Shown here: positions 53,693 to 61,428 of the stretch, piece after piece
How positions within the stretch are numbered: position 1 is the stretch's first letter
Layout of the letters: every line of letters begins with the position of its first letter
Assembly (NCBI RefSeq): GCF_039532605.1
Contig: NZ_BAAARY010000005.1
Location: 355,973-419,972, forward strand
DNA: 64,000 nt
Reading direction: 5' to 3'
Source: Pilimelia columellifera
GTDB taxonomy: Bacteria; Actinomycetota; Actinomycetes; Mycobacteriales; Micromonosporaceae
Notes under the pieces: model-generated
Seen by the model: the letters and a program-made list of their open reading frames with translations, nothing else
The model's database searches: none
What the model was told of the DNA's origin: nothing
Translations under genes and position numbers: made by a program

Positions 53693-54212
53693 TCATATCC
53701 TCCGTAATCGGTGTCCATGGTGGTCGGCGGGCGGTGGTTCCGGGTGGCCCGCTGGCCGTGGCCGTCTCACGTGCGGATTGCAATGTCTGCTGGTGCGGGT
53801 GGCGCTGTTTCGGCGGTGCGTGTTCTTCGGCGGTGCGTGTTGCAGGTGAGCGCGACCAACGGGAACTGCTTAACTGCTTGATCGACGCTCGGATGACGGC
53901 CGTGGGACACCGTAGCGAACGGCGACGGTGCGATACAAGTTGCCGCGCCGGCACTTTCACGCGGGGTGGATGAGGTCCCCACAGGACTGCCCGCATTTAA
54001 GGCGAATTATGGCTATTCGCAGTCCTACCCAGGGTAAAAACGAACGTCACTGACAGTAATCTAGCCGGATGGTTGCTGATTCCTGGCGCAACAGTCGGCC
54101 TGGCCGGACATCAGGCGGCGCCGGGCGGCGTTTGGTCGGGGCGGGTGCGGGCGCCGGCAACCCCACCGGTTACCGTGCGTCTGGAGTATTCCTTGCCGGA
54201 AGGGTAGTGCCC
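53693..54212. other. Long intergenic region between an M23 gene and the B12-binding gene
   Basis: No gene is supported in these 520 bases. It holds divergent promoters. A 16-base direct repeat TTCGGCGGTGCGTGTT occurs at 53809-53824 and 53826-53841. A compact structured element at 53983-54026 pairs AGGACTGC with GCAGTCCT around an inner GCGAAT/ATTCGC stem in locally AT-rich sequence. A long 5' leader for the M23 gene is possible. No known riboswitch consensus was recognised. Confidence 0.45.
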
Positions 54213-54614
54213 ATGAGCTCTCGGATCCGCGTCGTCGTCGCCAAGCCCGGCCTCGACGGTCACGACCGCGGCGCCAAGGTCGTGGCGCGGGCCCTGCGGG
54301 ACGCCGGCATGGAGGTCATCTACACCGGCCTGCACCAGACGCCGGAGCAGATCGTCGAGACCGCCATCCAGGAGGACGCCGACGCGGTCGGCCTGTCGGT
54401 CCTGTCCGGCGCGCACATGACGCTGTTCCGCCGGGTGCTCCAGTTGCTCGCCGAGCGCGAAGCCACCGACATCGTGGTCTTCGGCGGCGGAATCATCCCG
54501 GACGCCGACCTCCCGGAGCTGGCCGAGATCGGAGTCGCCAAGGTGTTCACCCCTGGCGCCACCACGGCGTCGATCGTGGACTGGGTGCGCGGGAACGTCG
54601 CCTCGGCCTCCTGA
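54213..54614 (+). CDS. icmB: Stand-alone cobalamin-binding mutase subunit (IcmB/McmA2-like)
   Basis: A 133-aa B12-binding domain protein with the cobalamin motif DGHDRG (DxHxxG), SVLSGAH and the FGGGIIP loop. It is the small subunit of a two-part acyl-CoA mutase, most likely isobutyryl-CoA mutase given its place next to sucCD as in Streptomyces (SCO4800). The large catalytic subunit is not in this window. ATG 54213 follows GGAAGGG by 8 bases; the open frame upstream lacks homology. The choice between isobutyryl-, ethylmalonyl- and methylmalonyl-CoA mutase cannot be settled from this subunit alone. Confidence 0.85.
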   Translation: MSSRIRVVVAKPGLDGHDRGAKVVARALRDAGMEVIYTGLHQTPEQIVETAIQEDADAVGLSVLSGAHMTLFRRVLQLLAEREATDIVVFGGGIIPDADLPELAEIGVAKVFTPGATTASIVDWVRGNVASAS

Positions 54615-55131
54615 CCGGCGGCCTCCTGGCCGGCGTCGCGGTGGCGATAGCCGCAGGCTTGGGACCACACGAAATGAGGGACCGGGCGCACCCCTCACAC
54701 GCCCGGCCCCTCGATGCACGATGCCCCGCCGCCACCCCTCGACCGACAGGGCATCGGCCGTCCTGTCGCCGGGCGACGCCAGCCTGGCCCGTTGCGCCAC
54801 CGGAGTGGCGACGCGGGACATCGGCCAGCTTTGTTGTCGTCAGCGACATCCTTTTAAACGAAGGCATATCCGGTAAGTGACGGCGGACACTAAGAAACTT
54901 TGGACGCATTTGTCGGGTCTGTCCGTTCCGAGGGGCGGCCGTGCGTCAAGGCCCCGCCACCGGCCCCGCTGTGCCCCACGGCACATCGCGTACCCGGACA
55001 TCCTGGCAGCCCCGTCCGGTCGCTAGGCTGCGCCGGAAGGGCCCGTCTCGACCGGAGCAGACGGGCGGCACTCTCATCCTCGCCGGCGGGCACCCACGCG
55101 CGCCGCGCAAGAGAACGGGACGGACGCGCAG
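54615..55131. other. Intergenic region before sucC
   Basis: No gene is supported in these 517 bases. An AT-rich island at about 54845-54910 (with TTTTAAAC and CATATCC) contrasts with the surrounding GC and may be a promoter or binding region. TAGGCT at 55024-55029 is a possible -10, which would give a leader of about 100 bases for sucC. Confidence 0.35.
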
Positions 55132-56310
55132 GTGGACCTGTACGAGTACCAGGGGCGCGACCTGTTCGAAAAGCACGGGCTTCCCGTGCTGGACGGCGGC
55201 GTCGCGACGACCCCGACCGAAGCCCGCGCCATCGCCGAGCGGCTCGGCGAGCGCGTGGTCATCAAGGCCCAGGTCAAGGTCGGCGGCCGAGGCAAGGCCG
55301 GCGGCGTCAAACTGGCCGAGGGCGCCGACGAGGCCCAGGCCCGCGCCACCGACATCCTCGGCATGGACATCAAGGGTCACACGGTCCACAAGGTCATGGT
55401 CACGGTGACCGCCGACATTGCCGAGGAGTACTACTTCTCGTACCTGCTGGACCGCGCGAACCGCACCTTCCTGTGCATCGCCAGCGTCGCCGGCGGCATG
55501 GACATCGAGGCGGTCGCCGAGGAGACCCCGGAGAAGGTCGCCAAGATCACGATTGACGCGAACAAGGGCGTCGACGAGACCACCGCCCGTGAGATCGTCA
55601 CAGCGGCGCAGTTCCCGGCCGACGTCGCCGACCAGATCGTCGTCATCGCGCAGGACCTCTGGAAGGCGTTCGTCGCCGAGGATGCCACCCTCGTCGAGGT
55701 CAACCCTCTCGCGAAGACCGGCGAGGGCAAGGTGCTCTGTCTCGACGCCAAGGTCACCTTCGACGAGAACGCCGACTTCCGGCAGTCCTCGCACGCCGCC
55801 CTGGTCGACCAGGCACAGGTCGACCCGCTGGAGCAGCGCGCCAAGGAGAAGGACCTCAACTACGTCAAGCTCGACGGCGAGGTCGGCATCATCGGCAACG
55901 GCGCCGGCCTGGTCATGTCCACGCTCGACGTGGTCGCCTACGCCGGCGAGGATCTGGGCGGCGGCGTCAAGCCGGCGAACTTCCTCGACATCGGCGGCGG
56001 CGCCTCGGCCGAGGTCATGGCCAACGGTCTGGAGATCGTGCTCAGCGACCCGGCCGTCAAGAGCGTCTTCGTCAACGTCTTCGGCGGCATCACCGCGTGC
56101 GACGCGGTCGCCAACGGCATCGTCCAGGCGCTGGAGCTGCTGCACCAGCGCGGCGAGGACATCGACAAGCCGCTCGTCGTGCGCCTCGACGGCAACAACG
56201 CCGAGGCCGGGCGCGCCATTCTCGATGCCGCCGCCAACCCGTTGGTCCAGCGCGTGGACACCATGGACGGCGCGGCCCGCAGGGCCGCCGAGCTGGCCGC
56301 GGCCCGCTGA
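55132..56310 (+). CDS. sucC: Succinyl-CoA synthetase beta subunit
   Basis: TCA-cycle enzyme forming succinate and nucleotide triphosphate from succinyl-CoA. At 392 aa it has the ATP-grasp start MDLYEYQGRDLFEKHGLPV, GGRGKAGGVKLA, VEVNPLAKT and NFLDIGGGA. The GTG start follows an AGAGAACGGGACGG purine run. It is followed 18 bases later by sucD; the two form the heterodimeric enzyme. Confidence 0.97.
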   Translation: MDLYEYQGRDLFEKHGLPVLDGGVATTPTEARAIAERLGERVVIKAQVKVGGRGKAGGVKLAEGADEAQARATDILGMDIKGHTVHKVMVTVTADIAEEYYFSYLLDRANRTFLCIASVAGGMDIEAVAEETPEKVAKITIDANKGVDETTAREIVTAAQFPADVADQIVVIAQDLWKAFVAEDATLVEVNPLAKTGEGKVLCLDAKVTFDENADFRQSSHAALVDQAQVDPLEQRAKEKDLNYVKLDGEVGIIGNGAGLVMSTLDVVAYAGEDLGGGVKPANFLDIGGGASAEVMANGLEIVLSDPAVKSVFVNVFGGITACDAVANGIVQALELLHQRGEDIDKPLVVRLDGNNAEAGRAILDAAANPLVQRVDTMDGAARRAAELAAAR

Positions 56311-56328
56311 GCCGGAGAGGAATCTGAC

Positions 56329-57210
56329 ATGGCCATCTGGCTTACCAAAGACTCCAAGATCATCGTCCAGGGCATGACCGGCTCCGAGGGCATGAAGCAC
56401 ACCCGGCGGATGCTGGCCTCGGGCGCCAACATCGTCGGCGGCGTGAACCCGCGCAAGGCCGGCACGAGCGTCGACGTGGACGGAGCCGACGTTCCCGTCT
56501 TCGGCGCCGTGGCCGAGGCGATGAAAGCCACCGGCGCCGACGTCACCGTCGTGTTCGTCCCGCCGGCGTTCTGCAAGAGCGCCGTCGTCGAGGCCATCGA
56601 CGCGGGCATCGGTCTGGCGGTCGTCATCACCGAGGGCATCCCGGTGCACGACACCGCCGCCTTCTGGGCGCACGCCGTGGCCACCGGCCACAAGACCCGG
56701 ATCATCGGGCCGAACTGCCCCGGCATCATCTCGCCCGGGGCCAGCAACGCCGGCATCATTCCGGCCGACATCACCGGCGCCGGCCGGATCGGCCTGGTCT
56801 CCAAGAGCGGCACGCTGACCTACCAGCTCATGTATGAGCTGCGGGACTTCGGCTTCTCGTCCGCGGTCGGCATCGGCGGCGACCCGATCATCGGGACGAC
56901 GCACATCGACGCGCTCGCGGCCTTCCAGGAGGACCCGGAGACCGAGGCGATCGTCATGATCGGCGAGATCGGCGGCGACGCGGAGGAGCGGGCGGCGGAG
57001 TTCATCAAGAGCAACGTCACCAAGCCGGTCGTCGGCTACATCGCCGGCTTCACCGCTCCGCCCGGCAAGACCATGGGGCATGCCGGCGCCATCATCTCCG
57101 GCTCGTCCGGCACGGCCGAGGCGAAGAAGGCCGCGCTGGAGGCGGTCGGCGTCAAGGTCGGCAAGACGCCGACCGAGACGGCCACGCTCATGCGCGAGCT
57201 GCTCAGCTGA
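56329..57210 (+). CDS. sucD: Succinyl-CoA synthetase alpha subunit
   Basis: CoA-binding alpha subunit, 293 aa. IVQGMTGSEGMKHT and NPRKAG bind CoA, and the phosphohistidine is in GHAGAIISG (about residue 251). GGAGAGGAA precedes the ATG. It ends the sucCD operon at a strong terminator. Confidence 0.97.
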   Translation: MAIWLTKDSKIIVQGMTGSEGMKHTRRMLASGANIVGGVNPRKAGTSVDVDGADVPVFGAVAEAMKATGADVTVVFVPPAFCKSAVVEAIDAGIGLAVVITEGIPVHDTAAFWAHAVATGHKTRIIGPNCPGIISPGASNAGIIPADITGAGRIGLVSKSGTLTYQLMYELRDFGFSSAVGIGGDPIIGTTHIDALAAFQEDPETEAIVMIGEIGGDAEERAAEFIKSNVTKPVVGYIAGFTAPPGKTMGHAGAIISGSSGTAEAKKAALEAVGVKVGKTPTETATLMRELLS

Positions 57211-57227
57211 GCGACGCGTCCAGGCGC

Positions 57228-57269
57228 AACATGAGAGGCGAGCCCAATTTCGGGCTCGCCTCTCATGTT
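57228..57269 (+). terminator. Terminator after sucD
   Basis: An 18-bp perfect stem (57228-57245 with 57252-57269) with a 6-base loop AATTTC lies 18 bases after the sucD stop and ends in TGTTT. It is one of the few hairpins here with some T tract. Confidence 0.92.
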
Positions 57270-57344
57270 TCCCGGCGCCCGTGCGGGTGTCCGATGTCGA
57301 GTCCGGTCCCCATCGACCTCCAAGATCTGGGAAGGTGGTCAACG

Positions 57345-58658
57345 ATGGCAGTCAGCAGCGACCAGAGCGGGTCCGGACCCACCGACGCCGACCCGAACCG
57401 GGACACGGTGCGACTCGACGACGTGCGGCTCGGGGCCACCCCGACCGTCCGCCTGGATCCGCGGCGGCTCAGCCAGCAACCCACCGTCCGCCTGCCCCAG
57501 CAGCGGGCGGCGACGTCACGGCGGCGTGCCCCGCTGGTCGTGGCCGCCGCGGCTGCCGTGCTGTGGGCGAGCGTCATCTCGCTCGCGCCAGCGTTGGCCG
57601 GCGCGGCCCTGACTGAAGGCGCCGACACCCTGCGCCTCGGGCTGGCGAGCTGGCTGATCGGCCACGGGGCGCCGGTGCGCACCTCGATCGGCCAGCTCGA
57701 CCTCATTCCGCTGGCCCTCGCGGCGTTGGCGTTGTGGCGGTTGGAGCGGGCCGGCCTGCACACCACCCGGGCCATCGGGGCCAGAAACGGCGGGAACTGG
57801 CGCGCCGTGCTGTCGGTCGCCGGCGCCATCGGGCTGATCTACGGACTCGTCGGCGGTTTCGCCGCCCTGGCACTGCGTGGCGACACCCCGACGGCGGCGC
57901 CGGCGCGAGCGGTGCTCACGTTGGCGTTGTTCGGGTTCGTCGCCGGCGGGTTCGGGGCACTACGCGCCACCGGACTTCACGCGACGCTGTGCGCCTGGCT
58001 GCCCGGCCCGGTCAGGCACGGAGCGCGCGCCGGAGCCATCGCCGCAGGGCTGATGCTCGCTGCGGGGGCGATCGCCGCCGGGCTCTCCCTGGCGCTGGGC
58101 TGGCGGGAGGCCAGCGAACTGGTCGGCGCCTACCGCACCGGCATCGCCGGGCAGGCCGGGATCACCCTGCTCTGTCTGGCCTTCCTGCCGAACACGGCGG
58201 TCTGGGCCGCGTCCTACCTGTTGGGCCCCGGTTTCGCCGTCGGCGAGGGCGCCACCGTGAGCATCGCCGAGGTGACTGTCGGCGGGCTGCCGGCGGTGCC
58301 GTTGTTCGCCGGGCTGCCCGACGGCGAGCTGGGCGGGCTGGGCGCCGTGCTCATGGTGACGCCGGTCGCCATCGGGGCGCTGTGCGCAGTGTTGATGGCA
58401 CGGGGGCCACACTCGGACCGCCCGCTCCGGGCGGCCAGTCTGTTCGCCGCCGCGTTGGTCGCCGGGCCGGTGGCCGGAACTCTGCTGGGGTTGGCCGCTT
58501 GGGCGTCAGCCGGGGCCCTGGGCGGGCAGCGGCTGTCGGTGATCGGGCCGGTCGCCTGGAAAGTCGCCGCGGCTGGCGGCGGGGCGGTGACCGTCGGACT
58601 CCTGCTCGGCGTCGCCGTCGCCGGGATGGTCCGCGGCGGGCGGGCCGCAAGCCCCTGA
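57345..58658 (+). CDS. DUF6350 integral membrane protein
   Basis: A 437-aa membrane protein with a hydrophilic N-terminus (about 1-60) carrying three VRL-type repeats (DTVRLDDVRL, PTVRLDPRRL, PTVRLPQQR) and about 10-11 hydrophobic helices to the C-terminus. It matches the actinobacterial DUF6350 family found beside purN-purH. No transport or catalytic motif is visible. ATG 57345 has GGAAGGTGG upstream; an ATG at 57294 would add 17 residues and cannot be excluded. Confidence 0.8.
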   Translation: MAVSSDQSGSGPTDADPNRDTVRLDDVRLGATPTVRLDPRRLSQQPTVRLPQQRAATSRRRAPLVVAAAAAVLWASVISLAPALAGAALTEGADTLRLGLASWLIGHGAPVRTSIGQLDLIPLALAALALWRLERAGLHTTRAIGARNGGNWRAVLSVAGAIGLIYGLVGGFAALALRGDTPTAAPARAVLTLALFGFVAGGFGALRATGLHATLCAWLPGPVRHGARAGAIAAGLMLAAGAIAAGLSLALGWREASELVGAYRTGIAGQAGITLLCLAFLPNTAVWAASYLLGPGFAVGEGATVSIAEVTVGGLPAVPLFAGLPDGELGGLGAVLMVTPVAIGALCAVLMARGPHSDRPLRAASLFAAALVAGPVAGTLLGLAAWASAGALGGQRLSVIGPVAWKVAAAGGGAVTVGLLLGVAVAGMVRGGRAASP

Positions 58659-58701
58659 CGGCGCGAGGGCCAGCCGAAGCGGGCCACCTCGCGCCTCACG
58701 C

Positions 58702-58965
58702 TCAGGAGGTGCTGCTCGTCATGCCGCTGAAGGCGCCGGTCGCCGCCGAGATGATGCCGATGATGATGGACAGCGCCGCGAGACCGAAGCCCACGTAGGC
58801 CAGGGTCGGCGGCTTCCCGACCTTCTTGGCCTCGTTCATCGACAGAACAGCGAACACGATGCCCAGCGGGGCGCAGCAGAGCGCGAACACGATGCCGAGC
58901 ACGCCCCAGAGCGTGGTCTTGTCGTTGCCGCCGCTGGCGGGCACGGGCTGGTAGGGAGCGGTCAC
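58702..58965 (-). CDS. DUF4190-type small membrane protein
   Basis: An 87-aa protein with two TM helices (about 17-43 and 55-80) joined by SMNEAKKVGKPPTLAYVG, the classic DUF4190 loop. A short Pro-rich N-terminus and Thr/Ser tail flank them. The function is unknown. The GTG start has GGAAGGAACATTCCC upstream on the minus strand. It converges with the DUF6350 gene and is divergent from purN. Confidence 0.82.
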   Translation of the reverse strand: MTAPYQPVPASGGNDKTTLWGVLGIVFALCCAPLGIVFAVLSMNEAKKVGKPPTLAYVGFGLAALSIIIGIISAATGAFSGMTSSTS

Positions 58966-59139
58966 GGGAATGTTCCTTCCGATTTGGTCACGTCAGAAGA
59001 CGGGTCGGCTGAGCCCGCGGGCGCGGCCGCACGTCGTCCGGAGCGTACCGTTTTCCGCAGGTCCGCTCGTTGCCGTTTCGCCAGAACGACGGCGAACGCT
59101 CGGTAACGATCCGGGACCAGCGCTGGCCAGCGCGCCCGG

Positions 59140-59145
59140 TAGGGT
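59140..59145 (+). promoter_or_regulatory. purN -10 box (leaderless start)
   Basis: TAGGGT lies 6 bases before the purN GTG; no Shine-Dalgarno is seen, predicting a leaderless purN-purH mRNA. Confidence 0.5.
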
Positions 59146-59151
59146 GCTCGC

Positions 59152-59802
59152 GTGAGTGACGCCGTCCAGCCCCCCGCCCGCCACCGGCCGCCCACCCCGG
59201 GGGCCAGGCTGGTCGTCCTCGTGTCCGGCGGCGGCAGCAACCTGGCCGCCCTGCTCGACGCGTGCGCCGACCCGACGTACGGGGCCACGGTCGTCGCGGT
59301 GGGCGCCGACCGGGACAGCGCCGGCGGGCTGGCGCTCGCCGCCGACGCCGGCGTGCCGACGTTCGTCGAGAAGGTGCCAGATCACCCGACCAGGGACGCC
59401 TGGGACGCCGCGCTCACCGCGCGGGTCACCGTCCACCAACCCGATCTGGTGATCTCCGCGGGCTTCCTCAAACTGGTCGGTCCGACGTTCCTCGCCGCCT
59501 TCGGCGATCGTTACCTCAACACCCACAACACCCTGCTCCCGGCGTTCCCCGGCATCCACGGCCCGCGCGACGCGTTGGCCTACGGCGTGCGCGTCACCGG
59601 CGCCACCCTGTTCTTCGTGGACGCCGGCGTCGACACCGGCCCCATCGTCGCCCAGACCCCGGTGCCGGTGCTCGACGACGATGACATCGACGCGCTCACC
59701 GAACGCATCAAGGTCGCCGAACGCGCCCAGCTCGTCGACTGTGTCGGCCGGCTGGCGCGTCAGGGGTGGACCATCACCGATCGGAAAGTCACCATTCCAT
59801 GA
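59152..59802 (+). CDS. purN: Phosphoribosylglycinamide formyltransferase PurN
   Basis: Transfers formyl from 10-formyl-THF to GAR in purine synthesis. At 216 aa it has VLVSGGGSNLAALLDA, the catalytic region NTHNTLLPAFPGIHG (Asn and His retained, though HPS is HNT) and the Asp motif VDAGVDTGPI. The first 17 residues are a Pro-rich extension. It overlaps or abuts purH, forming the operon purN-purH. Confidence 0.95.
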   Translation: MSDAVQPPARHRPPTPGARLVVLVSGGGSNLAALLDACADPTYGATVVAVGADRDSAGGLALAADAGVPTFVEKVPDHPTRDAWDAALTARVTVHQPDLVISAGFLKLVGPTFLAAFGDRYLNTHNTLLPAFPGIHGPRDALAYGVRVTGATLFFVDAGVDTGPIVAQTPVPVLDDDDIDALTERIKVAERAQLVDCVGRLARQGWTITDRKVTIP

Positions 59803-59813
59803 AAGAGGTCACC

Positions 59814-61364
59814 GTGAGCCAGCGGCCGATTCGCCGGGCCCTGATCAGCGTCTACGACAAGACCGGGCTGGTCGAGTTGGCGCAGGCGCTGCACCGCGCC
59901 GGGATCGAGCTCGTCTCCACCGGCTCCACCGCAGCGATGATCATCGACGCCGGGCTGCCGGTGACCGCCGTCGACCAGGTGACCGGATTCCCCGAGTGCC
60001 TCGACGGCCGGGTCAAGACCCTGCACCCCAAGGTGCATGCCGGACTGCTGGCCGACCTGCGAAAGGACACCCACCTCGCGCAGCTCGACGAGCTGGACGT
60101 GGCCCCGTTCGACCTGCTCGTGGTCAACCTGTACCCGTTCCAGGCCACTGTCGCCTCCGGGGCCGGCCCCGACGAGTGCATCGAACAGATCGACATCGGC
60201 GGGCCGGCCATGGTCCGCTCCGCCGCCAAGAACCATGACAGTGTCGCCGTCGTCACCGACATCGCCGCGTACCCGCTGCTCCTGGCCGCCGTCCAGGCCG
60301 GCGGGTTCACCCTGGAGCAGCGGCGGGCGCTCGCTGCCCGCGCCTTCGCCGTCATCGCCGAGTACGACGTCGCCGTCGCCCAGTGGTGCGCTCGGGAGCT
60401 GGTCCCGTCCGAGCAGGTGTGGCCGGACTTCGCCGGCCTGGCCCTCAGCCGCGCCGCCGTGCTGCGGTACGGGGAGAACCCGCACCAACAGGCCGCCCTC
60501 TACGCCGACCAGTCCGCTCCGGCCGGCCTGGCCCAGGCGCAGCAGCTGCACGGCAAGGAGATGTCGTACAACAACTACGTCGACGCCGACGCCGCCTGGC
60601 GGGCCGCCAACGACTTCGCCCAGCCGGCGGCGGCGATCATCAAACACGCCAACCCGTGCGGCATCGCCGTCGGCGCCGATGTGGCGCAGGCGCACCGTAG
60701 CGCACACGCCTGCGACCCCGTCTCGGCGTTCGGCGGCGTCATCGCCGTCAACCGGCCGGTCACCGTCGCGTTGGCGCGGCAGATCTCCGAAATCTTCACC
60801 GAGGTCGTGGTGGCGCCCGGGTTCGAGGCCGGGGCGGTCGAGATCCTGTCCGCCAAGCCGTCCCTCCGGCTGCTCGTCGCCCCGCAGTGGCAGCCGGCGC
60901 CGGTCGAGCTTCGGCAGATCACCGGCGGTGTGCTGGCTCAGATCGCCGACCGGGTGGAAGCCCCCGGCGACGACCCGTCCACCTGGGTCCTGGCCTGCGG
61001 CGACGCCGCCTCGCCAGCGCTACTCGGCGAGCTGGCGTTCGCGTGGCGCGCGGTGCGGGCGGTCAAGTCCAACGCCATTCTCCTCGCCGCGGACCGGGCC
61101 ACCGTGGGCATCGGCATGGGCCAGGTCAACCGGGTCGACAGCGCCAGGCTCGCGGTGTCACGCGCTGGCGACCGGGCGAACGGGTCCGTTGCCGCGTCGG
61201 ACGCGTTCTTCCCGTTCGCCGACGGCCTTCAGGTGCTCCTCGACGCCGGGGTGCGCGCCGTCGTCCAACCCGGAGGCTCGGTACGCGACGAGGAGGTCAT
61301 CGCCGCCGCCAAGTCCGCGGGCATCACCATGTATCTCACCGGCGCCCGCCACTTCTTCCACTGA
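59814..61364 (+). CDS. purH: Bifunctional AICAR transformylase/IMP cyclohydrolase PurH
   Basis: Last two steps of IMP synthesis; its product feeds GuaB in this same region. The N-terminal IMP cyclohydrolase (MGS-like; RALISVYDKTGL…STGSTA) is followed by the AICAR transformylase with KHANPCG and SNAILLA. I chose GTG 59814 with AAAGAGG 5 bases upstream (516 aa). ATG 59799, overlapping the purN stop as ATGA, would add MKEVT and is equally possible. Confidence 0.95.
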   Translation: MSQRPIRRALISVYDKTGLVELAQALHRAGIELVSTGSTAAMIIDAGLPVTAVDQVTGFPECLDGRVKTLHPKVHAGLLADLRKDTHLAQLDELDVAPFDLLVVNLYPFQATVASGAGPDECIEQIDIGGPAMVRSAAKNHDSVAVVTDIAAYPLLLAAVQAGGFTLEQRRALAARAFAVIAEYDVAVAQWCARELVPSEQVWPDFAGLALSRAAVLRYGENPHQQAALYADQSAPAGLAQAQQLHGKEMSYNNYVDADAAWRAANDFAQPAAAIIKHANPCGIAVGADVAQAHRSAHACDPVSAFGGVIAVNRPVTVALARQISEIFTEVVVAPGFEAGAVEILSAKPSLRLLVAPQWQPAPVELRQITGGVLAQIADRVEAPGDDPSTWVLACGDAASPALLGELAFAWRAVRAVKSNAILLAADRATVGIGMGQVNRVDSARLAVSRAGDRANGSVAASDAFFPFADGLQVLLDAGVRAVVQPGGSVRDEEVIAAAKSAGITMYLTGARHFFH

Positions 61365-61428
61365 CCGGACTTCCCGCGGGTCGCGGAGCCACGCGTCGTA
61401 GGCGTCGTCATCGGCAAGGCTGGGTGGC

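Noticed and set aside
52789..54212. c-di-AMP (ydaO) riboswitch upstream of the M23 genes
   Set aside because: Expected in actinobacteria for wall hydrolases, but neither intergenic region showed the conserved core segments by eye.
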